DNA from: Diplonema papillatum
Taxonomy: Eukaryota > Euglenozoa > Diplonemea > Diplonemida > Diplonemidae
Direction of reading: 5' to 3'
Length of the DNA stretch: 64,000 bases
Assembly (NCBI GenBank): GCA_030068145.1
Contig: JAPJBO010000603.1
Coordinates: 62,001 to 126,000 of the forward strand
Shown: positions 21,200 to 31,257 of the stretch, one piece after another
Layout: every line of letters starts with the position of its first letter
Position numbering within the stretch: the first letter of the stretch is position 1
Notes under the pieces: model-generated
Told to the model about the DNA's origin: nothing
The model's database searches: none
Seen by the model: only the letters and a program-made list of their open reading frames with translations
Program-made: the position numbers and the translations under genes

Positions 21200-24031
21200 C
21201 TAGTCCTGGGCTGCACGAGTCCTTTTTTTGCTAGACTCGTCAGCATCGGTGCTGTTGTCGATGCCATCGTTGTCAGCTTCACGCGCCCTTTTGTTGCTGA
21301 ATTCATCGTCGCCCACCTTGTCCAGAGCCCCGTTGGCAGCTTCACGTGCAGCTTCACGTGCTGTCTTCTTGCAAGACTCGCCATCACCGTTGCTGTTGTC
21401 GATGCCATCGTTGTCAGCTTCACGTGCCCTTTTATTGCTGGATTCATCGTCGCCCACCTTGTCCAGAGCTCCGTCGGCAGCTTCGCATGCTACGCCGTCG
21501 GCGTGGCTGTCGCCGATCCTATCGTTTTCGTCTTCACATGCCTCACTTTCCTCTTCGTCGCCACATGCACATTTGTCGACATCGATCTCCAAGGGCTCAA
21601 TTTCTTCGCTATAGGAGATGGACGGGGCGAGATCGTCAGCAGTGCCGGCAGGAGGGAAAAACTTCGCCCTCAAGATGTCAATTGCGGCCCCCTCCTCTGA
21701 GCGCTTTTGTTCGCCGCGGAAAAAGTAGTCCCTTGTCTTCGTGACGCGGACGCATGCATCCTTCCCGCGCCCCGTCGGCTCCGCATGAAATGACGCGTTC
21801 GTGTTCTGACATGCCAACTGCAACGTGCGCGCGAACTGGCGCGCCATAGGCAGGCCCGAGGTGCCGAAACACATCGTCTGCTGGGGTCCCCGCAGGAACT
21901 CTTCTATTTCGTGCACGGAGCACATCTGCGCGAGTGCTGCCCTCTCGAGGAGGGTCGCCTGGGGCATCTCCCAGCTGAATTCTCGCCGAGGCCCGAGGGC
22001 TTCCTCGAGGTAGGCGATCCTCGCAGCCACAATGTTTTGGAACGCGACGAACCCCGGCGTCGCCGGGGGAAAGTGGGCGAACGAGCGGATGACGCCGCCC
22101 AGCTTCGAAGGCTCGCTCTCCGCGAAGTGCCTGGCGACGCGGCCGAACGGGCTGTGGTCGGAGCACGCCACCAGCCGCTTCCAAAGCAGCTTCAGCACCT
22201 CTTCATTGTAGTCGCTGGTGATCGTTTCGGCGGCCAGAGCCTCGTCCGCGATGGCGCTGGCCACCATGATCTCCGGCCCCCCCGACGGGACGTACTTAAT
22301 GAGTCTCAGCAGGAACTCCAAGTCGCCGTGGCATTTCCTGAGCCCGGCTGCAAGCGCAGCTTGCGATTTTTCAACAGGGAAGCAGCAGAAAGCGCGTCCT
22401 ATACGCACCGAAAGCCGTCTGCGGGTTTCCCGCGAGACGCGTGGGATAACCGTCGCACAGAAGGTCTTCCACAGTTTTCTGTTCCCCAATTGAGTGACCA
22501 CCTGCAGAAACCATTCGGCGGTCTCGTGCATAATGACCGGACGTTTGTCTGCCACTGCCTTTACAAACGACTTTACGGCACGGGCAGTCAGGGGAGTGTA
22601 TTGCTTCATGTCAAGAAGACATGCGCTTTCATCGATGAACTTCAGAGCATATTCGACGGATTTACAAGCAGGCCACGCAATGAGCCCATGTCTGACGTAT
22701 GTTTTCGACATGGACGCGCCCCGGCGGTCTAGTTGGTAGTGCGTCCTAACTCCGTCTTTACCCCAGAGGTCCGCCAGTGTTACGGCATCCGGGTTCAAGA
22801 AGTTCAGAGCAAAACGTTTCGCTTTAGTCCTGTTGTTGAGTCCGTGCACGCGTAGAGTCCTGCCGTCAACGTCGTACCATGCACTTACGTACTCCTTGCG
22901 TAAGGTTTCTTCGTCGTGATCATACTCTACTTTGTGCTCGAGCTCGGCAAGGTGGAACTGCAGCTGTTTGTCGCGCTTCAACATTTTGTTCGCCCCAACA
23001 AGCGCACGCACGCGAGCACGGTCAAAAGTCTCCAGCCCGCCGATGCCCGCAGACATGCCACTCTCTGCGTACGAGTGCGTAAACGCAAGCGTGAACTTTC
23101 TGCTCCGCTTGGAAACGGAATTGATGGCGCGGCTTAGATCCGACTTCAGAGACACATCGAACTTTCTTTCCAAGTGCCGCATATCAGCGGGGAGGCAGGC
23201 GCTGTACACAAGCACCAGCCTGTGACCTGACGTAACCTGTGTCAGCTCATGCTTGGCGGCTGCACTGCGGACAACGTAGTGTGGAGCAAACGCAGACTGT
23301 TTGGTGGATTTTCCGAAGTCATATTTAATCGGCCGCCGCCCTTTGAAAACAATGAGGTCACCGCCTTCGTGCACGGAGGGCAGCTGGATGGCCAACAACG
23401 CCACCATGCCGTCTTCTTTTTCGCTGTCACTGTGCCGCGCAATGTGCCCACCTGACTCGTATATGAGCACCTTGTACAGACTAAGCTCCAGCGGGCAGTT
23501 TTCGTAAGCCATGCGCTCCGAAATTTTGGCGGAGAGCTGCTCGAGGCCTGACGTCCACTGCGGGTTGTGAATGGTGACACGGCTGGGGTCGACTTGATAG
23601 CTGCTTCGAACGGCGATGTCCGTTTGGGAGTCGGCTTGTTTGCCGGAAGGTGACCGCGAACCCGCAGCCATCAGCTTCTGTGCGTAGTGCTCTGTCAAGG
23701 GAAGCGGGATGCAGCCTACTCCTTCAACGTGGAGACCCGGCACTGCCGGGAGCATCGTGGCCTTATCCCCAAACGTGTACTCGCCTTCGTAGCGCGCCAG
23801 GACGTCACTTAGATGCGTGCGAGACCGCCCCTTCGTAACGACAACCTTCTTCGCCGCCTCGTCATCGCGCGGCCCAGAAAGGCTACTGTCGTACGTGCTA
23901 TCGTCGGACGAGCTATCGTCGGATGTGCTATCGTCGGACGTGCTATCGTCGGACGTGCTATCGTCGGACGTGCTATCGTCGGACGTGCTATCGTCGGACG
24001 TGCTCATATCGTCTTCAGAGTCCCACGACAT
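21200..24031 (-). CDS. 2-oxoglutarate/Fe(II) dioxygenase, prolyl-hydroxylase type
   Basis: Single-exon gene of 943 residues. The N-terminus is a run of eight or so DDSTS pentapeptides. Residues about 90-280 form the double-stranded beta-helix oxygenase domain: H200-x-D202 (ARHSDSEKE), the GGDLIVF strand, distal H261 (AAAKHELTQVTSGHR) and R271 for 2-oxoglutarate. These are the full 2-His-1-carboxylate set, so the enzyme should be active; a protein-hydroxylase role is likely but the substrate is unknown. About 500 residues of unassigned helical sequence follow. The C-terminus has acidic repeats with basic clusters (SNKRAREADNDGIDN, repeated, ending SSKKRTRAAQD) that could act as nuclear localisation signals. 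A decayed copy lies directly downstream. Confidence 0.88.
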   Translation of the reverse strand: MSWDSEDDMSTSDDSTSDDSTSDDSTSDDSTSDDSTSDDSSSDDSTYDSSLSGPRDDEAAKKVVVTKGRSRTHLSDVLARYEGEYTFGDKATMLPAVPGLHVEGVGCIPLPLTEHYAQKLMAAGSRSPSGKQADSQTDIAVRSSYQVDPSRVTIHNPQWTSGLEQLSAKISERMAYENCPLELSLYKVLIYESGGHIARHSDSEKEDGMVALLAIQLPSVHEGGDLIVFKGRRPIKYDFGKSTKQSAFAPHYVVRSAAAKHELTQVTSGHRLVLVYSACLPADMRHLERKFDVSLKSDLSRAINSVSKRSRKFTLAFTHSYAESGMSAGIGGLETFDRARVRALVGANKMLKRDKQLQFHLAELEHKVEYDHDEETLRKEYVSAWYDVDGRTLRVHGLNNRTKAKRFALNFLNPDAVTLADLWGKDGVRTHYQLDRRGASMSKTYVRHGLIAWPACKSVEYALKFIDESACLLDMKQYTPLTARAVKSFVKAVADKRPVIMHETAEWFLQVVTQLGNRKLWKTFCATVIPRVSRETRRRLSVRIGRAFCCFPVEKSQAALAAGLRKCHGDLEFLLRLIKYVPSGGPEIMVASAIADEALAAETITSDYNEEVLKLLWKRLVACSDHSPFGRVARHFAESEPSKLGGVIRSFAHFPPATPGFVAFQNIVAARIAYLEEALGPRREFSWEMPQATLLERAALAQMCSVHEIEEFLRGPQQTMCFGTSGLPMARQFARTLQLACQNTNASFHAEPTGRGKDACVRVTKTRDYFFRGEQKRSEEGAAIDILRAKFFPPAGTADDLAPSISYSEEIEPLEIDVDKCACGDEEESEACEDENDRIGDSHADGVACEAADGALDKVGDDESSNKRAREADNDGIDNSNGDGESCKKTAREAAREAANGALDKVGDDEFSNKRAREADNDGIDNSTDADESSKKRTRAAQD
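23895..24005 (-). repeat. 15-bp tandem repeat coding DDSTS
   Basis: About seven 15-bp units (gtgctatcgtcggac on the plus strand) encode the N-terminal DDSTS run of the oxygenase. The pseudogene copy lacks the array, so it expanded in this copy or was lost in the other. Confidence 0.9.
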
Positions 24032-24351
24032 CGCTGATCGAAAGGAGCGCTTTCCGCGGGGGAAGAATCAAATTCGCGTGCGACGTCGTGTGCAACCCCG
24101 TAGGAGAGGCACGGTGTCTTGTACGGGACTACGAACACTTCAACCACCTGACGAATTTCGAATTTTTTTCTGGGAGCTACAGCCTATAATTTTATAGTTT
24201 GATTGATGGGCGCCGCATGCGAAAAGGAACAGTGAGATGAGAGGTTAGCGGGCAAGGATCATCTCTCCGACGAGAGGTTCCGGTCCTCGCTTCTCCCGAA
24301 CTGCTGCGGCGGGCGTAAGTCGTTCAGCAGGAACATGGGAATGGCGATGCT

Positions 24352-24496
24352 TGTGCGTGCCGGTTGATCGTTTTCCCACTCGTTTTTACCCTGTGTCTAT
24401 TCAGGTATTAAACGAGTTCTGTTCAACCCCCAAAACACTGCCTACGTCTTTTTGGCCTGCATGATACATTGAAGGGCAACCCGTATTGTTAGTACT
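24352..24496 (+). mobile_element. 170-bp short mobile repeat, copy B
   Basis: Copy B of the family described at 11612. It interrupts the left flank of duplication unit 2 between gatgc and aaaaaaaggtggg; the matching place in unit 1 (about 21115-21140) lacks it. This is therefore an insertion that postdates the duplication. It ends in ttgttagtactaa, the same junction word as copy C. Confidence 0.75.
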
Positions 24497-24570
24497 AAAA
24501 AAAGGTGGGTGCAAGAGCGACTGTCTTTTTTCAGCTGATTTCTCGTGGCGATGCTTTCGATGACAACGTA

Positions 24571-27500
24571 GTTTAGTCCTGGGCTGCACGAGCCCTTTTT
24601 TTGCTAGACTTGCCATCGCCGATGCTGTTGTCGATGCCATCGTTGTCAGCTTCACGCGCCCTTTTGTTGCTGGATTCATCGTCGCCCACTTTGTTCACCG
24701 CCCCGCTGGCAGCTTCACGTGCTGTCTTCTTGCTAGACTCGCCATCGTTGTCGATGCCATCGTTGTCAGCTTCACGTGCCCTGTTGTTGCTGGATTCATC
24801 GTCGCCCACCTTGTCCAGAGCTCCGTTGGCAACTTCACGTGCTGTCTTCTCGCAAGACTCACCATCACCGTTGCTGTTATCGATGCCATCGTTGTCAGCT
24901 CCACGTGCCTGTTTGTTGCTTGATTCACCATTGCCCACTTTGTTCACCGCCCCTTTCACGTGCTGTCTTCTTGCTAGATTCGCCATCGTTGTCGATGCCA
25001 TCGTTGTCAGCTTCACGTGCCTGTTTGTTGCTTGATTCACCATTGCCCACTTTGTCCACCGCCCCTTTCACGTGCTGTCTTCTTGCTAGATTCGCCATCG
25101 TTGTCGATGCCATCGTTGTCAGCTCCACGTGCCTGTTTGTTGCTTGATTCACCATTGCCCACTTTGTCCACCGCCCCTTTCACGTGCTGTCTTCTTGCTA
25201 GATTCGCCATCGTTGTCGATGCCATCGTTGTCAGCTTCACGTGCCTGTTTGTTGCTTGATTCACCATTGCCCACTTTGTCCACCGCCCCTTTCACGTGCT
25301 GTCTTCTTGCTAGATTCGCCATCGTTGTCGATGCCATCGTTGTCAGCTCCACGTGCCTGTTTGTTGCTTGATTCACCATTGCCCACTTTGTCCACCGCCC
25401 CTTTCACGTGCTGTCTTCTTGCTAGATTCGCCATCGTTGTCGATGCCATCGTTGTCAGCTTCACGTGCCCTGTTGTTGCTGGATACATCGTCGCCCACCT
25501 TGTCCAGAGCCCCAATGGCAGCTTCACACAAGCTGCCAACGCCGATGTCATCGTTTTCGTCTTCACATGCCACTTCGTTGGGCTCGTTTTCTTCGCCGTC
25601 GCCAGACTCATCTTCATCGCCGTCATGTTCACTTCCCTCTTCGTCGCAAGACTCATCGTCGTCCTCACTACTGCCAGCTTCGTCGTTGTGATCGTCAGCT
25701 GCATGGGCCGCAGGGTCGCCGGTGCCGGCAGGAGGGAAGAACATCGCCCGCAAAAAATGTCAATTGCGGCCAATTCCTCTGAGCGCTTTTGTTCGCCGCA
25801 GAAAAAGTAGTCTCTTGTCTTCGTGACGCGGACGGATGCATCCTTCCCGCGCCCCGTTGGCTCCGCATGAAATGACGCGTTCGTGTTCTGTCATGCCAAC
25901 TGCAACGTGCTCGCGAACTGGCGCGCCATAGGCAGGCCCGAGGTGCCGAACCACATCGTCTGCTGGGGTCCCCGCAGGAACTCTTCTATTTCGTGCACGG
26001 AGCACATCTGCGCGAGTGCTGCCCTCGCGAGGAGGGTCGTCTGGGGCATCGCCCAGCTGAATTCTCGCCGAGGCTCGAGGGCCTCCTCGAGGAAGGCGAT
26101 TCTCGCAGCCACAATGCCTTGGAACGCGACGAACCCCGGCGTCGCCGGGGAAAGTGGGCGAACGAGCGGATGACGCCGCCCAGCTTCGAAGGCTCGCTCT
26201 CCGCGAAGTGCCTGGCGACGCGGTCGAACGGGCTGTGGTCGGAGCACGCCACCAGCCGCTTCCAAAGCAGCTTCAGCAACCTTTCCGACTTGCTGGTGAT
26301 AGCTTCGGCGGGGCGAGCCAGAGCCCCGTCCGCGATGGCGCTGGCCACCATGACCTCCGGCCCCCCCGACGGGACGTACTTAATGAGTCTCAGCAGGAAT
26401 TCCAGTCGCAGAAGCAGCAGAAAGCGCGTCCTATACGCTCCGAAAGCCGTCTGCGGGTTTCCCGCGAGACGCGTGGGATAACCGTCGCACAGAAGGTCTT
26501 CCACAGTTTTCTGTCCCTCAATTGGGTGACCACCTGCAGAAACCATTCGGCGGTCTCGTGCACAATGATCGGACGTTTGTCTGCCACTGCCTTTACAAAC
26601 GACTTTACGGCTCGGGCAGTCAGGGGAGTGTATTGCTTCATGTCAAGAAGACATGCGCTTTCATCGATGTACTTCAGAGCATATTCGACGGATATACAAG
26701 CAGGCCACGCAATGAGCCCATATCTGACGTATGTTTTCACTCCCGACCCATACCCGCCACAGATGTCTATTCGGCAATGCGTGTTGGCTCCATCTTTACC
26801 GCAGAGGTCCGCCAGTGTTACGGCATCCGGGTTCAACATTTTGTTCGCCCCAACAACGCGCACGCACGTGAGCACGGTCAATAGTCTCCAGCCCGCCGAT
26901 GCCCGCAGACATGCCACTCTCTGCGTACGAGTGCGTAAACGCAAGCGTGAACTTTCTGCTCCGCTTGGAAACGGACTTGATGGCGCGGCTTAGATCCGAC
27001 TTCAGAGACACATCGAACTTTCTTTCCAAGTACTGCATATCAGCGGGGAGGCAGGCGCTGTACACAAGCACCAGCCTGTGACCTGACGTAACCTGTGTCA
27101 GCTCATGCTTGGCGGCTGCACTGCGGACAACGTAGTGTGGAGCAAACGCAGACTGTTTGGTGGATTTTCCGAAGTCGTATTTAATCGGCCGCCGCCCTTT
27201 GAAAACAATGAGGTCACCGCCTTCGTGCACGGAGGGCAGCTGGATGGCCAACAACGCCACCATGCCGTCTTGTCACTGTGCCGTACAATGTGCCCACCTG
27301 GCTCATATATCTAAGCTCCAGCGGGCAGTTTTCGTAAGCCAGACACTCCGAAATTTTGGCGGAGAGCTGCTCGAGGCCTGACGTCCACTGCGGGTTGTGA
27401 ATGGTGACACGGCTGGGGTCGACTTGATAGCTGCTTCGAACGGCGATGTCCGTTTGGGAGTCGGCTTGTTTGCCGGAAGGTGACCGCGAACCAGCTTCTG

Positions 27501-27715
27501 TGCGTAGTGCTCCGTCAGGGGCTATTGGGAGCATCGTGGCCTTATCCCCAAACGTGTACTAGCCTTCGTAGCGGCTGCGCGCCAGGACGTCACTTAGATG
27601 CGTGCAAGACCGCCCCTCCGTAACGACAAAGTGCTCCCCCGCCCAGTCACCGCGCGGCCTAGAAAGGCTACTGTCGTGCGTGCACAATACATCGTCTTCA
27701 GACGACAAACCCCAC
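24571..27715 (-). pseudogene. Decayed copy of the 2OG/Fe(II) oxygenase gene
   Basis: Clear nucleotide and protein similarity to the gene at 21200-24031, but the frame is broken many times. The N-terminal DDSTS array is missing and a stop follows SRYEG near 27559. Deletions remove parts of the region between residues 290 and 420 and about residue 550. A 112-bp array with a period not divisible by three shifts the frame in the acidic tail. The longest surviving blocks cover the catalytic core (27263-26796) and the 420-600 region (26944-26390). The H-x-D part of the iron site is damaged by a small deletion near 27275. I see no reason to think it makes a full protein. Confidence 0.85.
24902..25461. 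repeat. 112-bp minisatellite, five units
   Basis: Units begin at 24902, 25014, 25126, 25238 and 25350 with cacgtgcctgtttgttgctt. A sixth, diverged start lies at 25462. The base before each unit alternates C, T, C, T, C, T (agctccacg/agcttcacg), so the array grew in 224-bp steps. It derives from the repeated acidic C-terminal coding segment of the oxygenase. Confidence 0.92.
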
Positions 27716-27843
27716 CGCATTCGCTGGTCGAAAGGGGCGCTTTCCGCGGGGGAAGAATCAAATTCGAGCACGGTTTTTTGTACGGGAGTTCAAACACTTC
27801 AACCACCTTTTGAATTTTAGTGTTTTTCGGGGGCTACAGGGGG

Positions 27844-28083
27844 CTACATGTATGGGTAGGGGTTGGAAAACGTAGTTTGATGATTTGGGCAGAATACTGC
27901 CTGCCTCACGGGAGCTTCCAGGTAGTCATCGTCGGTGTCGTTGTCGTCGTCGTCGGCGGCAAAAGTGTCACCACCATGCATCCGCAGAAACAGTCGGCTG
28001 CCGAATGTCTGCGGATACATGGTGGTACGGCGTATCTTGTCGATGACGTTCGTCATCGAGAAGACGCTGTCGACCCCCGTCAC
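27844..28083 (-). other. ORF-like segment with inverted repeat
   Basis: A short open frame (MTGVDSVFSMTNVIDKIRRT..., with a DDDDNDTDDD run) overlaps an 18-of-19-bp inverted repeat: accaccatgcatccgcaga at 27970 and its complement at 28008-28026, around a loop of about 19 bases. It might be an exon, but no convincing splice sites frame it. The rest of 28084-28660 has no supported gene. Confidence 0.3.
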
Positions 28084-28380
28084 GCTTAACGGTGCGGCTC
28101 TGCTGTCTTTCCCCCCATAACGTGTTTCTCCACCGAAATGGGGGTTTTCATTGGCGGCGGGGTATTTGCTCTAATTCTTGAGTGTTAAACCCCGCAAACC
28201 CGAGTGGGTTGGAAAAGGCACAAATATTTGACCCTGCATGGTACTGAGGACCAGGATGTAGACGCAGTGGACCACAACACGTCGGTATTCTCTGTTTGGC
28301 GGCACCGCATTTTTTCCTCCGTTTCATGATCACTTGGTTCTTCTCCACTCTTTGAGCGACTTCCAAAGGGTGACAACTTC

Positions 28381-28438
28381 AGTACACCACGTGAAAGCAG
28401 GCCAATCATCCAGTACACCACGTGAAGGCAGGCCATTG
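28381..28438. repeat. 31-bp direct repeat pair
   Basis: agtacaccacgtgaa(a/g)gcag followed by gccaatc/gccattg occurs twice, 31 bp apart, with one or two differences. Lies in DNA without a supported gene. Confidence 0.8.
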
Positions 28439-28663
28439 GCACCCAAAAAAAAGTTGACCAGGACCGACCGACAGCAAAACTCTCAAGTAAGGTACGAACA
28501 AAGTGTCCCAAAAAATAATCTTTGACACCCCCCCTTGTTTTTGACAGTAACTGCCAGGTAATTGACAGTAACAGGCATGTAACCCTCTGGGAAAACCAAA
28601 CGCACCACAAGTAGCTGCTCCAGCTCCTTTCCAGCAACCCGCAAACTGTTGCCCCACTCTAGC

Positions 28664-29023
28664 TCACCCCCTTTGGCTGGGAGCAATCATGTGCGAGGCG
28701 ACGCAGACCAGTAAACACCGCGATTTCTTTCCAGCAAAAGAAAACGAAGCTTGCCTTAGAAGATGGCCGACCCTTCGACCCCGTCCTTTTTCTTTTTCTG
28801 AGAGACCCGCCTTCGCCGCTTTCGTTTGCAGGAAAGGAAGATGACCCTCTTTGCGCGCGTCTCCTTCCGGGGCTAGACGATTTGCGTACACACTTCGCGC
28901 CACCAACGGGCGTGAAACGTGGTACTGCCGAACGTTTTTTTCTGCGACGTAAATGGGGAAAAGGTGGGCGTGTTGCGGTGGCGTCAGCGCATTTGGGACA
29001 GTCCTAACGCACGACGAGCACAT
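28664..29023 (-). CDS. Hypothetical ORF (119 aa), weak
   Basis: ATG-started frame with a basic, helical middle (EKEKGRGRRVGHLL). No family match recognised, no splice context, and it lies between the duplication and the SOD gene. It may be a chance frame. Confidence 0.22.
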   Translation of the reverse strand: MCSSCVRTVPNALTPPQHAHLFPIYVAEKNVRQYHVSRPLVARSVYANRLAPEGDARKEGHLPFLQTKAAKAGLSEKEKGRGRRVGHLLRQASFSFAGKKSRCLLVCVASHMIAPSQRG

Positions 29024-29210
29024 GCACTACCAAACCAAGGAAAAAGACACCCGCGGTAGGCACAGGGCCTCACTTTCCCGCAGCGTTTCCGTAAAACACC
29101 AAAACAACAACGCCAGATTAAGATGAAGGGAACTGTCCATTTGGTTGGCCTGGAATAGACTTCGTGGCAGAATAACTGAGATATCGAGGTGAAAAGGACT
29201 CCTCGTCACA

Positions 29211-30279
29211 TCACAGCCGCGAATTTGCGAGCTGCGCGTTGACAAAGTCCCAGTTAACCATGTTCCAAAAGCTGTTGACGTACTTCGCCTTGTCGTTGCG
29301 GTAGTCGATGTAAAAGGCGTGCTCCCAGACGTCGCACGTCAGAACCGGCTTCAGCCCGTCCGGGATAGGGTTCCCCGCGTCGTGGGTCTGGTGGACCTTC
29401 AACCTGTTGTTCTTGTCCTGCACGAGCCAAGCCCAACCGCTGCCGAAATGGCCGCCGGCCGCATCTGAGAACTGCTTCTTCATTTTGTCGAAGCTTCCGA
29501 AGTCCCGTTCGATCGCTTGCTTTGCTGCTCCTGTTGGCGCTCCGCCGCCATTGGGTGACCTGCAATTTGTCGGTGCTTCATTACAAGCATGCGGAACTGC
29601 AAATGGCTCATTAGCTCCGGAAACAAGAATACAAAGCGACAAATGTTTTGCTTGATGGCAGAAACTGCTGCAGCGCTACTGAACACACACCCCCCTTTCT
29701 CACACAGACTAAGGCTACGTAGAGTGCTAGTATCAAGAGTATCGTACGTCGAGTTCTGAGAGCCGACGCCGTTTGAAAGGCAACTTTCTTCACATGGAGC
29801 CCAGGCGAAGTCGAGAACGCGAATCAGCGGCCTCTGTCCACGTGCTTGCAAACAAAGTTATGGCATAGTACTCGACCCCATTGGTTTCATACAATGAGCA
29901 GACGCTCTGAAAAAAAACCACGATAACCGCTTTCTTGCACGCGATAGGGCCTGCTTGGTTTTGTTCAACTCCACGTACTCTGGGAAGTTGACAACTAGCC
30001 CCTGCAGTAAAGAGAAAACAACGCATACAAGCAGTTCCAGAAGAATGTGTGATTCCAAATTTGCGAAGCCAGGTTGTAGGTCGCATCCTTCGCCTGAATG
30101 AGGTCCATGACGCTCTTTCCGCGCAGCTCCGGGCGCTTTTCGGCCGCCGCGTTGAGCTTCGTGACATAGCCCTTGTGGTGCTTGTTGTAGTGAAAGTCAA
30201 TCTGCTCCGCGGACATTCCCTTCGACGCCAGCGAGTCAGCAGGCCAAGGAAGCGGCGGTAAGGAAAATGTTGCAGCCAT
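29211..30279 (-). CDS. Fe-type superoxide dismutase
   Basis: Two exons, 30279-30029 and 29559-29211, split inside the Leu codon of WNCLSPNGGG (donor TT|GTATGC, acceptor aaattgcag), giving 199 residues. The enzyme converts superoxide to oxygen and hydrogen peroxide. Metal ligands are H34 (NKHHKGYV), H77 (IWNHTFFW), D160 and H164 (DVWEHAFYIDY), matching E. coli FeSOD positions. Gln74 just before the second ligand, and the FFWNCL segment, mark the iron subtype. There is no N-terminal extension, so a cytosolic location is likely, though a plastid or mitochondrial form cannot be excluded without longer 5' data. Intron length 469 nt. Confidence 0.96.
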
Positions 30280-30475
30280 CGGGGCGCCTTGTGAGCTGTT
30301 TTCTTCTGCCGTCCCCCACCCACACCTTGTGAACCAGGGATATGCACTCTAAAACTACTTGTTCACTGAGTATGCAGATTGGTCCACACGACCAGGCGTC
30401 GTGCGTGTACTATTATGCGCATTGCCGCCAGAGCTATGAACAGCAACCGCGCCTCGGTACCGCCGCTCTGCCCAA

Positions 30476-30799
30476 ATGAAGGCATCAAAAAAGAGGGCCC
30501 AACGAAACCCCCGACCTAGCAGAGGTATGGATCAGCCGCAGTCTCGCAGGATGAAACAAGGTGAAGTCGATTTCGAGTCCCTCTTCCCTACCTGCATGCC
30601 AGTTGTAGACGTGTGTCCTGCTTCTGCCTGTTCGATGTGTCACACTCTGGCTCTGATACAATTCGCATGTTCCCAGGCTCTGAAAACAAGGGAGGCATCA
30701 TTCTATTGGGAAGAAACCGAACCCAGAGTCCGGATTACAAGCGAGAAGCAATGTCGCCGAGACTCGTCGGAAGCAACGAAATCCAAGGCAAGGTTATGA
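30476..30799 (+). CDS. Hypothetical basic protein (107 aa, perhaps spliced)
   Basis: Frame from ATG 30476 (MKASKKRAQRNPRPSRG) to TGA at 30799. The middle stretch is Cys-rich and hydrophobic and is bounded by CCA|GTTGTA and gttcccag in phase 0, so it may be an intron; removing it leaves a uniformly charged protein of about 80 residues (...ALKTREASFYWEETEPRVR). A second frame over the same DNA (30613-30897) is also open, so the call is tentative. No family recognised. Confidence 0.35.
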   Translation: MKASKKRAQRNPRPSRGMDQPQSRRMKQGEVDFESLFPTCMPVVDVCPASACSMCHTLALIQFACSQALKTREASFYWEETEPRVRITSEKQCRRDSSEATKSKARL

Positions 30800-31257
30800 A
30801 GATACAAGTGAGCCAGTCCACCCGACCGTCAAACGGTCTTCCAGCTTCTCGGGGCTTCTTCGTGCTACACTTCGAAATCTTTCACGTGTCACGTTAATGA
30901 CGTGCGTTTGTACGCTACGTGCACATCTCGTCAACGCTACGATAATGGTCCGAGGCGGTGTCTACTCGATTTCGTGAGAAGCAGCGTTGGAAAGGGTGGT
31001 CCTGCAGTGTCTCTGTGAATTTTGACCCTAATTCCGCATGTCAACAGGCTGCTGAAAAGGCCTGGGTTCTAATTGGACGCGCGTGGTTGCCCGATCTAAG
31101 TTTGTTTCCGCAGTGCGCTGCCGTCCGCACTTTCAAAATGACGAGCAAGCCTCCGTCGAACTGAGGCGCGAAGTGAAACTTCGGCATTGCGACGCGAGTT
31201 GAACCGATAGCCACACCACAGATGCGATTCCTGCAGTCGCCGCAGTTGGAAATGCGT

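Larger units (their letters stand above)
20985..24205. repeat. Segmental duplication, unit 1
   Basis: This unit and 24206-27890 are direct copies. They share, in order, the left flank (gggcgccgcatgcg, gggcgtaagtcgt, cttttttcagctgatttctc), the whole oxygenase coding region, and the right flank (gcgctttccgcgggggaaga, acacttcaaccacct). Unit 1 carries the intact gene. Confidence 0.9.
24206..27890. repeat. Segmental duplication, unit 2
   Basis: Direct copy of 20985-24205, with similarity running from the left flank to just past the gene start. It has gained a 145-bp mobile repeat in its left flank and a 112-bp minisatellite in the gene's 3' part, and has lost several internal segments. Confidence 0.88.

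Noticed and set aside
24902-25461. Regular repeats as a CRISPR array
   Set aside because: Units are contiguous 112-bp tandem copies without unique spacers, derived from a coding repeat in a eukaryote.
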